64,000 bases of DNA. It comes from Candidatus Poribacteria bacterium (lineage in GTDB: Bacteria > Poribacteria > WGA-4E > WGA-3G). Numbering within the stretch: the first letter of the stretch is position 1; every line of letters starts with the position of its first letter. The notes under the pieces were generated by a model, which was not told the DNA's origin, searched no databases, and was given only the letters and a program-made list of their open reading frames with translations. The stretch spans positions 62,001-126,000 of the forward strand of contig JAJECN010000056.1 of NCBI GenBank assembly GCA_022821965.1, in the 5' to 3' direction. The position numbers were made by a program, and so were the translations under genes. Positions 7,644 to 16,933 of the stretch are shown piece after piece.

Positions 7644-9701
7644 TCAATTTTTAGTAAAATTTCTGGCGCGCAAAAGGCGGCGCATGATTTTGTTAGAAGC
7701 AGTTCGCGGCAACGCGTCTGCGATGACGACATCGTGAATTCTGAACAACGGGTTAAGGTGGGCGGAAAGTTCGGTTTGTAACGTTGCGTGAAGTTCCTGT
7801 TTTGTGGGTTCGGAACCTGATGCTGCCAGCACGGTGTAGATGATGAGTTGACTGGGACCGCCATCTTTTGGTGAGACAGCAACTGCCGCTGTCTCTTGTA
7901 CCTCACTGACGACGTTAAGCACTTCTTCAATCTCTGCCGAACTCACCTTGATACCACTCAGATTCATCGTATCGTCTATGCGACCGTGGACACGATATTT
8001 AATTCCAGCAAGCCAAGACTCGCTCTCAAACCTGTTGTCTAATCGCTCAATTGCATCGCCGTGGCGGCGTAGATTGGGTTGCGGTGTCCCCTCAAAGTAG
8101 ACTTCATTGTGGTCGGCGTTGAGCAAGCTCGTGGAGAGACCGAGCGAAGGCGGAATGATAAAAACTTCGCCGTTCTCTGTTGGTTCCCCGTTCCCGTCAA
8201 AAAGCAGGAAATCCACACCGAGTGCGGGCGTTGTGAACATTGAAGGTGCAGCGGGTTGGACGCGTGTACCAGTGATATAACCACCTCCGATTTCAGTACC
8301 CCCACAGTACTCAATCACCGGTTTATAGCCAGCCAAAGACATAAGGAAAAGCATCTCCTCTGGATTAGAACATTCACCCGTTGAACTGAACGCTCGAATC
8401 GCACGCCAATCCAGCCCGTGCATACACTCTGTATTTTTCCATGCGCGCACGAGGGTAGGCACGACACCGAGCATGCTGACCTTGGCATTTTGAACAAAAA
8501 CACCGAAGTCACGCCCAGTCGGCACGCCATCATATAAGGCGATAGTGGCTTTATTGATGAGACTGGCGTAGATGAGCCACGGTCCCATCATCCAACCGAG
8601 GTTTGTGTACCATGCCAGCACGTCGCCGGGGTGAATGTCGTGGTGGAGATGGGCATCTGCGGCGGTTTTAATCGGTGTGGTATGTGTCCACGGAATTGCT
8701 TTCGGTTCGCCCGTAGTGCCGGAGGAGAAAAGGATATTGGTATGTGCGTCAGGGTGGCAGGGAACGGTGTTAAATATCTCTGTATCGCTCAAAAAGTCTT
8801 GCCATGTCATATCGGCTTCGCGTTGGGTTTGTGCAAGGTCCTCACCGCCTTCAGAAGAAAATACGATCGCTTTCGGTGCATTTGCAGCGATAACCTTTTC
8901 ATACAACGGCAGACGTTTATCTGCTCTGTTGATGTAATCCTGCGTGAAGATGGCTTTTGCCTTACCAATACGGAGACGGGTGGCTATCTCGTCCGGTGCA
9001 AAACTATCAGCAATACCAACCACAACACATCCCGCTTTGACAATCCCTAAATAGACGGCGACAGATTCAGCAGTCATCGGCATGTCAATTGCTATAGCGT
9101 CGCCTTGCTCCATACCGATTTCAACAAGTCCGTTTGCAACGCGGTTGGTAAGAGATTCCAGTTCGTGATAGGTAAACGTTATCAGGTTTTCGTCGTTTTC
9201 GCGTTGGGCTACAATCGCGATGGCATCGTTAGGTGCATTAAAGCAGCTTTCGACGATGTTGAGCTTCGCAAGTTTTGTTGCGATACCTGTCGCGTCTTTT
9301 TGGGCTTCGGTGTATACGTCTGTTGCTTTGATGCCCAATGTGTCAATCATCATCTGCCAAAACGTGTCGCGATTGGCAATTGACCATGCGTGGAATTCGG
9401 GATAAGTTTTGATGTGTAATTCTGCCATTAGACGAGTAATATTTGCTTCGGTGATGTCTTCATCTGTAGGAAACCATGCAGGCGGGGGGCCGTGTGTCGT
9501 ACGATCAAAGTCTGCGTATACCGTCTCATACAGCAATTGGTGGAGGACAAACGGGTGTTGTGGTGTGAGAACGTGGCGCAAAATTTCGTACCAACAGGCT
9601 GTTGGGGACTGTGTTGGCAATATCCGATTGACGGCTTCGGTTATCTGCAACGCCTCTACTTTTTCCAATCCACAGGTAACAAGTTGTTCAACAGTCAGCA
9701 T
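7644..9701 (-). CDS. AMP-forming acyl-CoA synthetase / AMP-dependent ligase
   Basis: A 685-aa member of the ANL superfamily, in the size range of acetyl-CoA and acetoacetyl-CoA synthetases. It has a long N-terminal region, the AMP-binding loop ILFSSGTTGEPKAIPWTH (about 323-340), the core motif EYCGGTEIGGGY, the hinge region RVHGRIDDTMNLSGIKVSSAEIE, and a C-terminal catalytic lysine in LPRTASNKIMRR. It should activate a carboxylic acid to the acyl-adenylate and then the CoA thioester in the cytoplasm. The overall pattern resembles the plant AAE17/18 group, whose substrate is poorly defined. Oriented with the cysteine desulfurase gene upstream, 71 bp away. Confidence 0.88.
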   Translation of the reverse strand: MLTVEQLVTCGLEKVEALQITEAVNRILPTQSPTACWYEILRHVLTPQHPFVLHQLLYETVYADFDRTTHGPPPAWFPTDEDITEANITRLMAELHIKTYPEFHAWSIANRDTFWQMMIDTLGIKATDVYTEAQKDATGIATKLAKLNIVESCFNAPNDAIAIVAQRENDENLITFTYHELESLTNRVANGLVEIGMEQGDAIAIDMPMTAESVAVYLGIVKAGCVVVGIADSFAPDEIATRLRIGKAKAIFTQDYINRADKRLPLYEKVIAANAPKAIVFSSEGGEDLAQTQREADMTWQDFLSDTEIFNTVPCHPDAHTNILFSSGTTGEPKAIPWTHTTPIKTAADAHLHHDIHPGDVLAWYTNLGWMMGPWLIYASLINKATIALYDGVPTGRDFGVFVQNAKVSMLGVVPTLVRAWKNTECMHGLDWRAIRAFSSTGECSNPEEMLFLMSLAGYKPVIEYCGGTEIGGGYITGTRVQPAAPSMFTTPALGVDFLLFDGNGEPTENGEVFIIPPSLGLSTSLLNADHNEVYFEGTPQPNLRRHGDAIERLDNRFESESWLAGIKYRVHGRIDDTMNLSGIKVSSAEIEEVLNVVSEVQETAAVAVSPKDGGPSQLIIYTVLAASGSEPTKQELHATLQTELSAHLNPLFRIHDVVIADALPRTASNKIMRRLLRARNFTKN

Positions 9702-9772
9702 GAAATAGGGTTCCCTTTTTTAGACAGTATGGGTGGTTTGAAGGGAATCATCGGAGCAAGGTTCCTAATGCC

Positions 9773-10927
9773 CTACCATTCGGGTGCCAATGCCCGTAGC
9801 CGATTAACGACCTTTACGACCTCATCTGCGACAATATCGACTTCTTCGGCGGTATTGTAGCGTCCCAAACCGAAGCGGACGGCAGTCAACGCGAGTTCAT
9901 TCGGAACCCCCATTGCAACCAAGACATGTGATGCCTTCACCGACTCCGAATCACATGCAGATCCAGTTGACACCGCGACACTCTTAAGCCCCATCAATAG
10001 CGCATGGCTCTGCACACCTGCAAAGCAGAGATTGAGATTCCCCGGCAGTCGTTGTTCAGGGTGTCCGTTAAGATGAATGTCATCCAAGCATGTGCCTAAT
10101 TTCTGATGGAGTGTGTCACGTAGGGTTACTACACGACTTTTTCCCATCTCCGTGTACTTTTTAGAAAGTTCACACGCTGCTCCTAAACCGACAATCCCTG
10201 GGACATTCAACGTGCCGGGGCGAACACCCTCCTCCTGACCACCTCCATAGAAAAGCGAATGCGGTTGCGAACAGTTTCGACGGATGTAAAGCGCGCCGAT
10301 CCCTTTCGGTCCGTAAATCTTGTGCGCCGTGAGGGATGCCAAATCCAAACCGAGCATTTCCATGTTCGAGGTCAGCTGTCCAATCCCCTGCACCGCATCC
10401 GAATGGAAAAGTACACCGTGTTTCGCAGCAACGGTGGCAATATCGACGATCGGATTTATCGTGCCGACTTCGTTATTCGCATACATGAAACTCATCAAGA
10501 CAGTCTTTGGCGTTATCGCCGCTTCAACATCGTCAGGACTTACCCTTCCATACGGGTCTACCGGAAGATACGTCGTTTTGAACCCCTCTGCCGCCAAAGC
10601 ATGGCAGGTATCAAGGATTGCGTGATGCTCTGCGGTGCTTGTGATGATGTGGTTACCCTTTTCTCTGCAGGCGTAGGCGATTCCTCTGATAGCGAGGTTG
10701 TCCGATTCGGTTGCACCACTGGTGAAGATAATCTCTTCTGCTGAACAACCGAGCAATTCAGCGACCTGATAGCGCGCCTTGTCTACTACGTCCTTCGCAG
10801 CAATACCGAATGGGTGCGTACTGGAGGCGTTACCGAAATGCGTGGTGAGGTAAGGCATCATCGCCGTTAACACTTCGGGAGCAATCGGCGTTGTGGCATG
10901 GTTGTCCATGTAAATGGTGTTATTCAC
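9773..10927 (-). CDS. cysteine desulfurase (NifS/IscS family)
   Basis: A 384-aa PLP enzyme that removes sulfur from cysteine to supply Fe-S cluster and thiocofactor synthesis. Visible: YMDNHATTPIAPEV at the N-terminus, TSGATESDNLAI, the His stacking region STAEHHAIL, the PLP lysine K203 in LTAHKIYGPKG, and the catalytic C325 in VSTGSACDSES, within the usual mobile loop. The start is taken as GTG 10927, which keeps the normal family N-terminus; no strong ribosome site is seen. No iscU or nifU partner is adjacent, so it may act as a stand-alone sulfur donor. Confidence 0.92.
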   Translation of the reverse strand: MNNTIYMDNHATTPIAPEVLTAMMPYLTTHFGNASSTHPFGIAAKDVVDKARYQVAELLGCSAEEIIFTSGATESDNLAIRGIAYACREKGNHIITSTAEHHAILDTCHALAAEGFKTTYLPVDPYGRVSPDDVEAAITPKTVLMSFMYANNEVGTINPIVDIATVAAKHGVLFHSDAVQGIGQLTSNMEMLGLDLASLTAHKIYGPKGIGALYIRRNCSQPHSLFYGGGQEEGVRPGTLNVPGIVGLGAACELSKKYTEMGKSRVVTLRDTLHQKLGTCLDDIHLNGHPEQRLPGNLNLCFAGVQSHALLMGLKSVAVSTGSACDSESVKASHVLVAMGVPNELALTAVRFGLGRYNTAEEVDIVADEVVKVVNRLRALAPEW

Positions 10928-11031
10928 GAGGTTGTTCCCAAAGTTTATTTATCTCTGTTATGTAGTATCCACGGATGTGGTGTGAGAAAGCGGACGAAAT
11001 TCCAAACCTCATCCGCGAGGAGAGAGCTCAG

Positions 11032-12069
11032 TTAGAGACGTTCTCTAAACATGTCAATCATGCCATCAGGCGGATCGAACGGCAATTCAACGACAGTGTT
11101 TTTCAAACCGCTATAGTAGATTCCCAATAACAGATTGAATTCAGCGAGGGATTGCTTGAGGTGCGTCGGATGGACTTTGCTCTCGTCATCAAGCCATTCA
11201 AAAACTGCATCGGTGAGTCCGCCTTGGGCGATGACATCTTGTGCGCCGTAGTTCAGATCGCCACCTTCATATCCACTTTCGGGTAGATTCCGTTCCCAAC
11301 TCTCAAACCGCCAGTGGACAAATCCTTGTTCACCGAACACACACACGCGTTTATGTCGGTTATTTCCAGTATCGGGCAGCACACGTGGTGCCATCTCGGG
11401 TCCGAATGCGACAGAGGTTTGTACGCCGTTTGCGTAAGTAACCAGGGCGGTGGCATTTGCAGGTGAGGGTTGTGCAGAATCGAGCTTTCCCGCACCGGAG
11501 ATTTGTCCTTGCACCTTCACGGGTCGCGAGTTGTCAATGTAGGACGACACGAGTTGTAGGACGTGTGGTGCTTGGTCAACGGGTGGATTGCGCGCACTCG
11601 CTTCAATAAATTTAATCGCACCGATTTTTCCTTCGGCAACGTCCTGCTTAAGGGCAAGGTTCTGCGGGTGAAAATTGAGTTGTGTGTTGACAACGAACTT
11701 CGTTTGGGTGCGTTCGGCAAGCTCGGAGATCTGCCGCCAATCTTCGCTTTCAACGGCGATAGGTTTTTCGACGATTGCTGCAGGTACACCGTGTTCGGAT
11801 GCTTGGTTCATCAGCGGATAGCGGATACGTTCATTGCTGCCGCGTAACACGGGTGCGGTAACGATGTGTAGCAGATCCGGCTTCTCTTTTGAGAGCATCT
11901 CATCGAGATCGGTGTAACGGGCATCAATGCCGAACTCATCACCGAAATCGTTGAGCAGGTCTTCTTTCATGTCGCAGATTGCGGCGAGTTTCCCACCTTT
12001 GACGTGTTGATATGCGCGGGCGTGTCCGCGTGCCCGTCCCCGACATCCCAAAATTGCGCTTTTATACAT
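11032..12069 (-). CDS. Gfo/Idh/MocA family oxidoreductase
   Basis: A 345-aa NAD(P)-dependent dehydrogenase of the glucose-fructose oxidoreductase family. The N-terminal Rossmann fold reads MYKSAILGCRGRARGHARAY, then KLAAICDMKEDLL, with the EKP motif in VPAAIVEKPIAVES; the C-terminal alpha/beta domain includes FIEASARNPP. It likely oxidises or epimerises a sugar or inositol derivative. ATG 12069 is chosen (GGAG 6 nt upstream) over longer in-frame possibilities, since residues before it do not fit the fold. Divergent from the lipoprotein gene at 12220. Confidence 0.88.
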   Translation of the reverse strand: MYKSAILGCRGRARGHARAYQHVKGGKLAAICDMKEDLLNDFGDEFGIDARYTDLDEMLSKEKPDLLHIVTAPVLRGSNERIRYPLMNQASEHGVPAAIVEKPIAVESEDWRQISELAERTQTKFVVNTQLNFHPQNLALKQDVAEGKIGAIKFIEASARNPPVDQAPHVLQLVSSYIDNSRPVKVQGQISGAGKLDSAQPSPANATALVTYANGVQTSVAFGPEMAPRVLPDTGNNRHKRVCVFGEQGFVHWRFESWERNLPESGYEGGDLNYGAQDVIAQGGLTDAVFEWLDDESKVHPTHLKQSLAEFNLLLGIYYSGLKNTVVELPFDPPDGMIDMFRERL

Positions 12070-12174
12070 TTTTTTCTCCTTTTGCTTAACAAATGCAGAT
12101 ACTGCATTATATGTCGTGTGCAGTTTTAAAGCAATGCTTTTCGCAAATTTCTGCTTTAAAGAAACCGAGAAATG

Positions 12175-12183
12175 TGGTATAAT
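12175..12183 (+). promoter_or_regulatory. extended -10 promoter for the lipoprotein/MBL-cupin pair
   Basis: TGG-TATAAT (12175-12183) is an extended -10 element. The -35 region is weak (TTTAAA at 12155-12160, 17 bp away). It would give a leader of about 30 nt before ATG 12220. Confidence 0.5.
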
Positions 12184-12219
12184 ATCTTGAAAAGTGAAAA
12201 CATCAAGCGGGAGGGAAAG

Positions 12220-12753
12220 ATGCAACGTTACCTTTCTATTTTCATAACGTTTTCTGCGGTTGTACTCCTTTCAGGGTGCCAATCCAAGGCATTGCAGATG
12301 CTGATCGAACCGCAGGAGCTCTACAACTACGCCGTTACGGAAGGGGTCACCTGCACTTCACCAGAAATGATAGACGGCGATGTGAAGACAAGAGGATACA
12401 CCAACGGACGGTGGATTCATCTAAACTTACCGACAGAAAAGGCGATTCATCGGATTACCATCAACGGGACTAATATTATAAACGCCATGATATACGAGAA
12501 ATTGGAAGGCGAAGGACGTTGGCGTGCAATTATGCAGATTCAGAACAATGAAAGTCCAATCATTAAAATGCGCGTCAGTGGTGTTGTGACAGATGCAATC
12601 CGCATCTACGTTAGCGGCACTACCGATGATGAAAAACAAGCCAGTCGGTATGATCCGAGGCGCGGGGCAATCGTCCCGCAAATAAAGTTAGGCAAAGCCT
12701 TTATACATGAACTTGAGGTCTACGGACTTGTCTCAAAGGGTAAACAACAATGA
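12220..12753 (+). CDS. discoidin-like (F5/8 type C-like) lipoprotein
   Basis: A 177-aa protein with a lipoprotein signal peptide ending in the lipobox LLSGC, so it should be attached to a membrane. The remainder, with GRWIHLNLPTEKAIHRITING, KLEGEGRWRAIMQIQNN, DAIRIYVSG and the closing IHELEVYG, has the strand order of a discoidin/F5-8-type C carbohydrate-binding jelly roll. ATG 12220 follows GGGAGGG; a longer frame beginning at 12172 lacks a site. Its stop overlaps the next start (ATGA), so the two genes are translationally coupled. Confidence 0.72.
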   Translation: MQRYLSIFITFSAVVLLSGCQSKALQMLIEPQELYNYAVTEGVTCTSPEMIDGDVKTRGYTNGRWIHLNLPTEKAIHRITINGTNIINAMIYEKLEGEGRWRAIMQIQNNESPIIKMRVSGVVTDAIRIYVSGTTDDEKQASRYDPRRGAIVPQIKLGKAFIHELEVYGLVSKGKQQ

Positions 12754-13811
12754 AACGCTTGATTTTTGAAGATATATACAGTTGGGGGGGCTTTAGTCCG
12801 GAGCGACAGATAGATTTTAACGGGCATTTGTGGATACGCCCCGACGGAAACGTCCTTATAGATCCGGTTCTAATGTCTGACAATGACCGAGAACATCTGA
12901 TGGCACTTGGCGGGGCGAAGTCAATTGTGCTGACCAATGCCGATCATGAACGCGAAGCGGCGACATTTCAAGAATGGACAGGCGCCGATGTGATTGTGCA
13001 TGAAGCCGATGCGGATGCGTTGAACATCACACCGACGAGAACGATTAGGGATCGAGAGGCGATTGTGCCGGGTTTGCATGCTGTCCATCTCAGTCATGGA
13101 AAAAGCCCTGGTGAAATCGCACTCTATTTTCCAGAGAAACAGACCGTCCTGTTCGGAGACCTCGTAGTGGGCGAACCGATGGGAGCACTGACGCTGCTTG
13201 CCGATGGTAAACTGAGCGATCCGCCTAAGGCAGCACTCGAATTGCGCAAAGTCTTGGCACTCCGCTTCAATACGATTCTCGTCGGTGACGGACATTCCAT
13301 CTTTAAAGATGCGCGACAGCACCTCGTTGATTGCCTGCAAGCGCGTCGAGACATCTACATTAATCGAATCCATGTCGATGAAATAGAGTGGCAGTATAAA
13401 AACGCCCCTCCTCCTTACGATTTTGAGGACAAAGACATTGATCCGCTCATCGGTGGCAAAAATTTAGGGTATCGTGTTATTCGGCTGCAACCGGGTAAGA
13501 TGAGTTTCCCGATGCATTTTCACAATTTCGGGGAAGAGATGTGCTATGTGATGGAAGGTGCCTGTACGCTCAAAACGCCTCGAGGTGATGTGGAAGTCCA
13601 ACAAGGGGATTTTCTCGCGTTCCCACCCGGCACAATCGGCGCGCACAAGTTTGTAAATAGCAGCGATGCCCCAGTCACGTTATTCATTCTTGGTACGACC
13701 ACACCACACGACGTGAGCGAATACCCTGACTCCAACAAAGTCCTGCCTTATGTCGTTGGGAAGATTTACCGTAAAGACCCAAGCCTGAGCTATTGGGATG
13801 GAGAGGTTTAA
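12750..13811 (+). CDS. metallo-beta-lactamase-like domain fused to a cupin
   Basis: A 353-aa two-domain protein. Residues 1-215 follow the order of the MBL fold: DGNVLIDPVL, LTNADHEREAATF, VHLSHGKSPGEIALYF, LFGDLVVG and ILVGDGHSIF. The metal motif HxHxDH is degenerate (LTNADH), keeping only the D and last H. Residues 235-330 are a cupin: MHFHNFGEEMCYVMEGAC with ligands H, H and E, then GDFLAFPPG and GAHKFVN. The fusion may be an intracellular sensor or an enzyme for a small sugar-like molecule. Coupled by a 4-nt overlap to the discoidin-like lipoprotein gene. Confidence 0.75.
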   Translation: MKRLIFEDIYSWGGFSPERQIDFNGHLWIRPDGNVLIDPVLMSDNDREHLMALGGAKSIVLTNADHEREAATFQEWTGADVIVHEADADALNITPTRTIRDREAIVPGLHAVHLSHGKSPGEIALYFPEKQTVLFGDLVVGEPMGALTLLADGKLSDPPKAALELRKVLALRFNTILVGDGHSIFKDARQHLVDCLQARRDIYINRIHVDEIEWQYKNAPPPYDFEDKDIDPLIGGKNLGYRVIRLQPGKMSFPMHFHNFGEEMCYVMEGACTLKTPRGDVEVQQGDFLAFPPGTIGAHKFVNSSDAPVTLFILGTTTPHDVSEYPDSNKVLPYVVGKIYRKDPSLSYWDGEV

Positions 13812-13862
13812 GTAGAAAATCTCTGTGTTCGCCGAGGTCCCGTGCCTCGGCGGATCCAATGG

Positions 13863-15230
13863 TTAAGTCTCTCTACCTTTCAATCTACGCACCCTTTGAT
13901 TTTCCTTTGCTCGCGCATCTGCTAACTCTGGCTCGACAATCGCGCGCAGTGCAACTTCCATTTCATTACGTATCGTTGCATATTCAGACTTTGGTGCCAG
14001 GTCATCGTTCTCCAACGGATCAACCCTTACATTGAACAATTGCGGCTCGCTTCCGACGTAATGACACAATTTGTAATCCCCGCGCTTGAGCATGAAACCG
14101 GCGTTAAGCATCCCCATGTGATGGTATTCTGAAAAGACGGTTCGTGTTGTCTCATCTGCTTGGTGTCTGGTGATCTCCAACAAACTGTTGCCTGGTAAAT
14201 CAGACGGCGTTTCCAAATCGGCGATTTCCAATAAGGTCGGTAAGACATCTACCAAAGAAACGTTTTGTGCCACGCGACCGGTCTCGCTGGAAGGTAGGCG
14301 CAGCATTAATGGTACTTGCACTGCTGGTTCGTAGAAGCATTGCTTCTGCCAGATCCCGTGGTGCCCTGCCATCTCACCGTGATCGCTGGTATAGATGACG
14401 ACCGTATCCTCGCGTAATGGCGACGTATCAATTGCTTCAAGTATCCTCCCAATTTGGGCATCAAGAGACGAAACAAGGGCGTAATAGGAGGCTAAGGCAC
14501 AGCGCACAACGGCTTCAGGTGGTGGAATCTCGTTCCGCCACGCCCAACGGTGGTGTTGGATGATGGGGTGTTGAGATTCAAGCGGTTCGTTCCACGTGGC
14601 AGGCAGTTCAAGCGCGTCCGGGTCGTACAGTGAATAGAATTCAGGTGGTGCAATCAGCGGAAAGTGTGGATGCATGAATCCGCAATAAAGCAGAAACGGT
14701 TTGTCATCTGGTGATGCCGCTTTCTCACGAAGGAAATCAACTGCCAAATCTGTGACCTTTCGATCATATCTCGTGTGTTCGTGGTCCCCGGGGCCGCATT
14801 CGGCAACATGCGAATTGGAACCGCGCCGCGCTTCCAGAGTGCGTCGTGGTGGACGACCAGTTGTGTGCCTCCACCGAGGCAGATCCTCCAACAAACGATG
14901 AGAAAAGCCGAGCAGGCGATCAGTCCCGTTGAAATGCGTCCGTCCGCATAACACAGTTTCATAATCCGCCTCTGTCAAATGGTCACCCCATGTTGGATAC
15001 TGCCGATCTGCAATCGCTCCCAAATCCCACGCTTCAATTTGGTGCGGATAGCGTCCGGTGAGCATGGATAGGCGTGAGGGTGTACAGATTGGATAATTGC
15101 AATAAGCGTTGTCGAATGTGTAACTCTGCTCGGCGAGGCGGTCAAGATGTGGGGTCTGAACAACGGGATGTCCGCTGTTCCCCATCACAGTCCCCGCGTG
15201 TTCATCTGAGAATAGAAAAACGATGTTCAT
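13863..15230 (-). CDS. sulfatase (arylsulfatase family, formylglycine type)
   Basis: A 455-aa hydrolase of sulfate esters. The catalytic cysteine that must be converted to formylglycine is in CTPSR (about residues 49-53) in the context YPICTPSRLSMLTGRYPHQ. Metal-site residues are in the N-terminal FLFSDEHAG and in YTSDHGEMAGHHG. The C-terminal region HLFNVRVDPLEND-like (QLFNVRVDPLENDDLA) is typical of sulfatases. ATG 15230 is preferred to the TTG one codon upstream. No signal peptide is evident, which suggests cytoplasmic action on imported sulfated molecules. Divergent from a second sulfatase at 15450. An FGE-type maturase is not in the window. Confidence 0.92.
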   Translation of the reverse strand: MNIVFLFSDEHAGTVMGNSGHPVVQTPHLDRLAEQSYTFDNAYCNYPICTPSRLSMLTGRYPHQIEAWDLGAIADRQYPTWGDHLTEADYETVLCGRTHFNGTDRLLGFSHRLLEDLPRWRHTTGRPPRRTLEARRGSNSHVAECGPGDHEHTRYDRKVTDLAVDFLREKAASPDDKPFLLYCGFMHPHFPLIAPPEFYSLYDPDALELPATWNEPLESQHPIIQHHRWAWRNEIPPPEAVVRCALASYYALVSSLDAQIGRILEAIDTSPLREDTVVIYTSDHGEMAGHHGIWQKQCFYEPAVQVPLMLRLPSSETGRVAQNVSLVDVLPTLLEIADLETPSDLPGNSLLEITRHQADETTRTVFSEYHHMGMLNAGFMLKRGDYKLCHYVGSEPQLFNVRVDPLENDDLAPKSEYATIRNEMEVALRAIVEPELADARAKENQRVRRLKGRET

Positions 15231-15264
15231 CAACCTTGAGCTGGTGCCCCTATCTCCTTTTCTG

Positions 15265-15293
15265 TTGGCTTAGATATGAAAATATAGTATAAT
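15265..15293 (+). promoter_or_regulatory. promoter of the second sulfatase gene
   Basis: TTGGCT at 15265-15270 and a perfect TATAAT at 15288-15293 are 17 bp apart. The leader is about 150 nt, long for this window, and includes a 22-codon frame (15363-15431) that ends 18 nt before the sulfatase start. Confidence 0.6.
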
Positions 15294-15449
15294 GCTACCA
15301 CATTGTTGGTAAAGAATACAACCCGTATACACAACTATTCCAAGAATAAACGCGTGGGCAATATGCTCGACACCCTTGCAGACTTGCACAATCACTTCTG
15401 TGAATTGAAGCGGCGGTATCACCGTATTTAAGGGGAAATTTAGCCAAAG

Positions 15450-16877
15450 ATGGGTAGCATGACGACATCTCGCCCCAATATTGTACTCATTATGTGTGAT
15501 CAGATGCGGTGGGACGCTGCCGGGTTCGCTGGCAGTCCGATTGTCCAAACGCCCCATCTGGGTCGGTTGGCAGCGAGTGGGGTGTGCTTTGAAAACGCTT
15601 ACTGTGCGTCGCCGGTCTGCTCACCCGCACGGGCAAGTTGGTTGACTGGACTCTATCCGCATGCCCACTTGCAACTGCGAAATTATGGACCCAAAAGGAT
15701 GGGTGAATTCGGTGGCTACCTGCCTCACGACAAAACCACTATCGGGGATCTGCTCAAACGTGCTGGCTATCGCTGTGGTATCGTTGGTCCGTGGCATTTG
15801 GGGGATGACCATCGCCCACAACATGGATTTTCCGATTTCTGGTGTACCTATCGTTATCTTGGAGACTATCCAGACCCGTTGTTTGATTATTTTGATACAG
15901 AGGGAGTTGAAAACCTCTATCGCTCAGGTGCACCCGAAATGACGCAGTACGGAAATATCCTGGCGTTTGGCACTACCACAGACCCTCGACAGCAACGCAC
16001 AACTTGGACAATTGACCGTTCGCTCGAATTTGTTCAGCAACAAGATGATGATACCCCGTTCTTTCTGTTTGCGAGTATCAAAGACCCACACCCGCTTGTT
16101 TTGGTGCCGCCGGATCTACCGGGACGCTATCGCGAAGAGGATATGCCGCTACCTGCCTCGTTGCGCGACCCCCTTGATGGGAAACCCGAATTTCAAAAGC
16201 GAGGGAAATTTCGCGTCCCTTCAACGGTGACTGACGCTGAATTTCGTCGAATGATGACTTACTATTATGCCTTAATCACGCATATTGACGACCAAGTTGG
16301 TCGCCTGTTAAACGCGCTTGAGGGAACGAATACGGTTGTCGCCTTTATGAGCGATCACGGTGAGTTGCTTGGCGACCACGGCTATACCGAGAAGTGTTTG
16401 ATGTATGAGGCTTCGGTGCGGGTGCCGTGTCTGCTCTCTTGGCAGAACCATTTACCGTCGGGTTTTCGCGTCACGACCTCTCTGGCGGGCGTGGATCTGA
16501 TGCCGACCTTGCTGGGTTTCGCGGGGCAGGCTCCAGAAACGCCGATTGATGGGCGATCCGTTTCGGAGGCGATTTTGAACGGGCAGGAACCGGAAGGTCA
16601 GTCGATCTTCGCTGAAATCGCCAGTCTTGATGCGATCTATCACAACGCCGACGAACCGGAAGAATTGGCAGCGTGTATGATGGTAAAAGATGGACACTGG
16701 AAATATATTCGGAACCGCTTCGATATTGATGAGTTGTATGACCTAAAGACCGATCCGGGCGAAATGCGGAACGTTGCTGATCGTCCGGAACATCAGAACC
16801 GTATTGCGCAGATGCGACAACAAATCAGCGAGATGGTTTGTCGAACAGGTCCCGGTCCTTATGCGTGGTGTTTGTAG
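15450..16877 (+). CDS. sulfatase (formylglycine type)
   Basis: A 475-aa sulfatase. The N-terminus RPNIVLIMCDQMRWDAAG holds the metal aspartate; the formylglycine site is C57 in CSPAR (SPVCSPARASWLTGLYPH). AFMSDHGELLGDHG gives the second metal-binding stretch, and ELYDLKTDPGEMRNVA the standard C-terminal signature. No signal peptide is seen. It differs clearly from the divergent sulfatase at 13863 (CTPSR), so the two probably act on different sulfate esters. Confidence 0.93.
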   Translation: MGSMTTSRPNIVLIMCDQMRWDAAGFAGSPIVQTPHLGRLAASGVCFENAYCASPVCSPARASWLTGLYPHAHLQLRNYGPKRMGEFGGYLPHDKTTIGDLLKRAGYRCGIVGPWHLGDDHRPQHGFSDFWCTYRYLGDYPDPLFDYFDTEGVENLYRSGAPEMTQYGNILAFGTTTDPRQQRTTWTIDRSLEFVQQQDDDTPFFLFASIKDPHPLVLVPPDLPGRYREEDMPLPASLRDPLDGKPEFQKRGKFRVPSTVTDAEFRRMMTYYYALITHIDDQVGRLLNALEGTNTVVAFMSDHGELLGDHGYTEKCLMYEASVRVPCLLSWQNHLPSGFRVTTSLAGVDLMPTLLGFAGQAPETPIDGRSVSEAILNGQEPEGQSIFAEIASLDAIYHNADEPEELAACMMVKDGHWKYIRNRFDIDELYDLKTDPGEMRNVADRPEHQNRIAQMRQQISEMVCRTGPGPYAWCL

Positions 16878-16933
16878 CCAGAACTCACCAAGGGTTGGCT
16901 GCATCCATCTCCCATTTGACGATATTTCTGACC

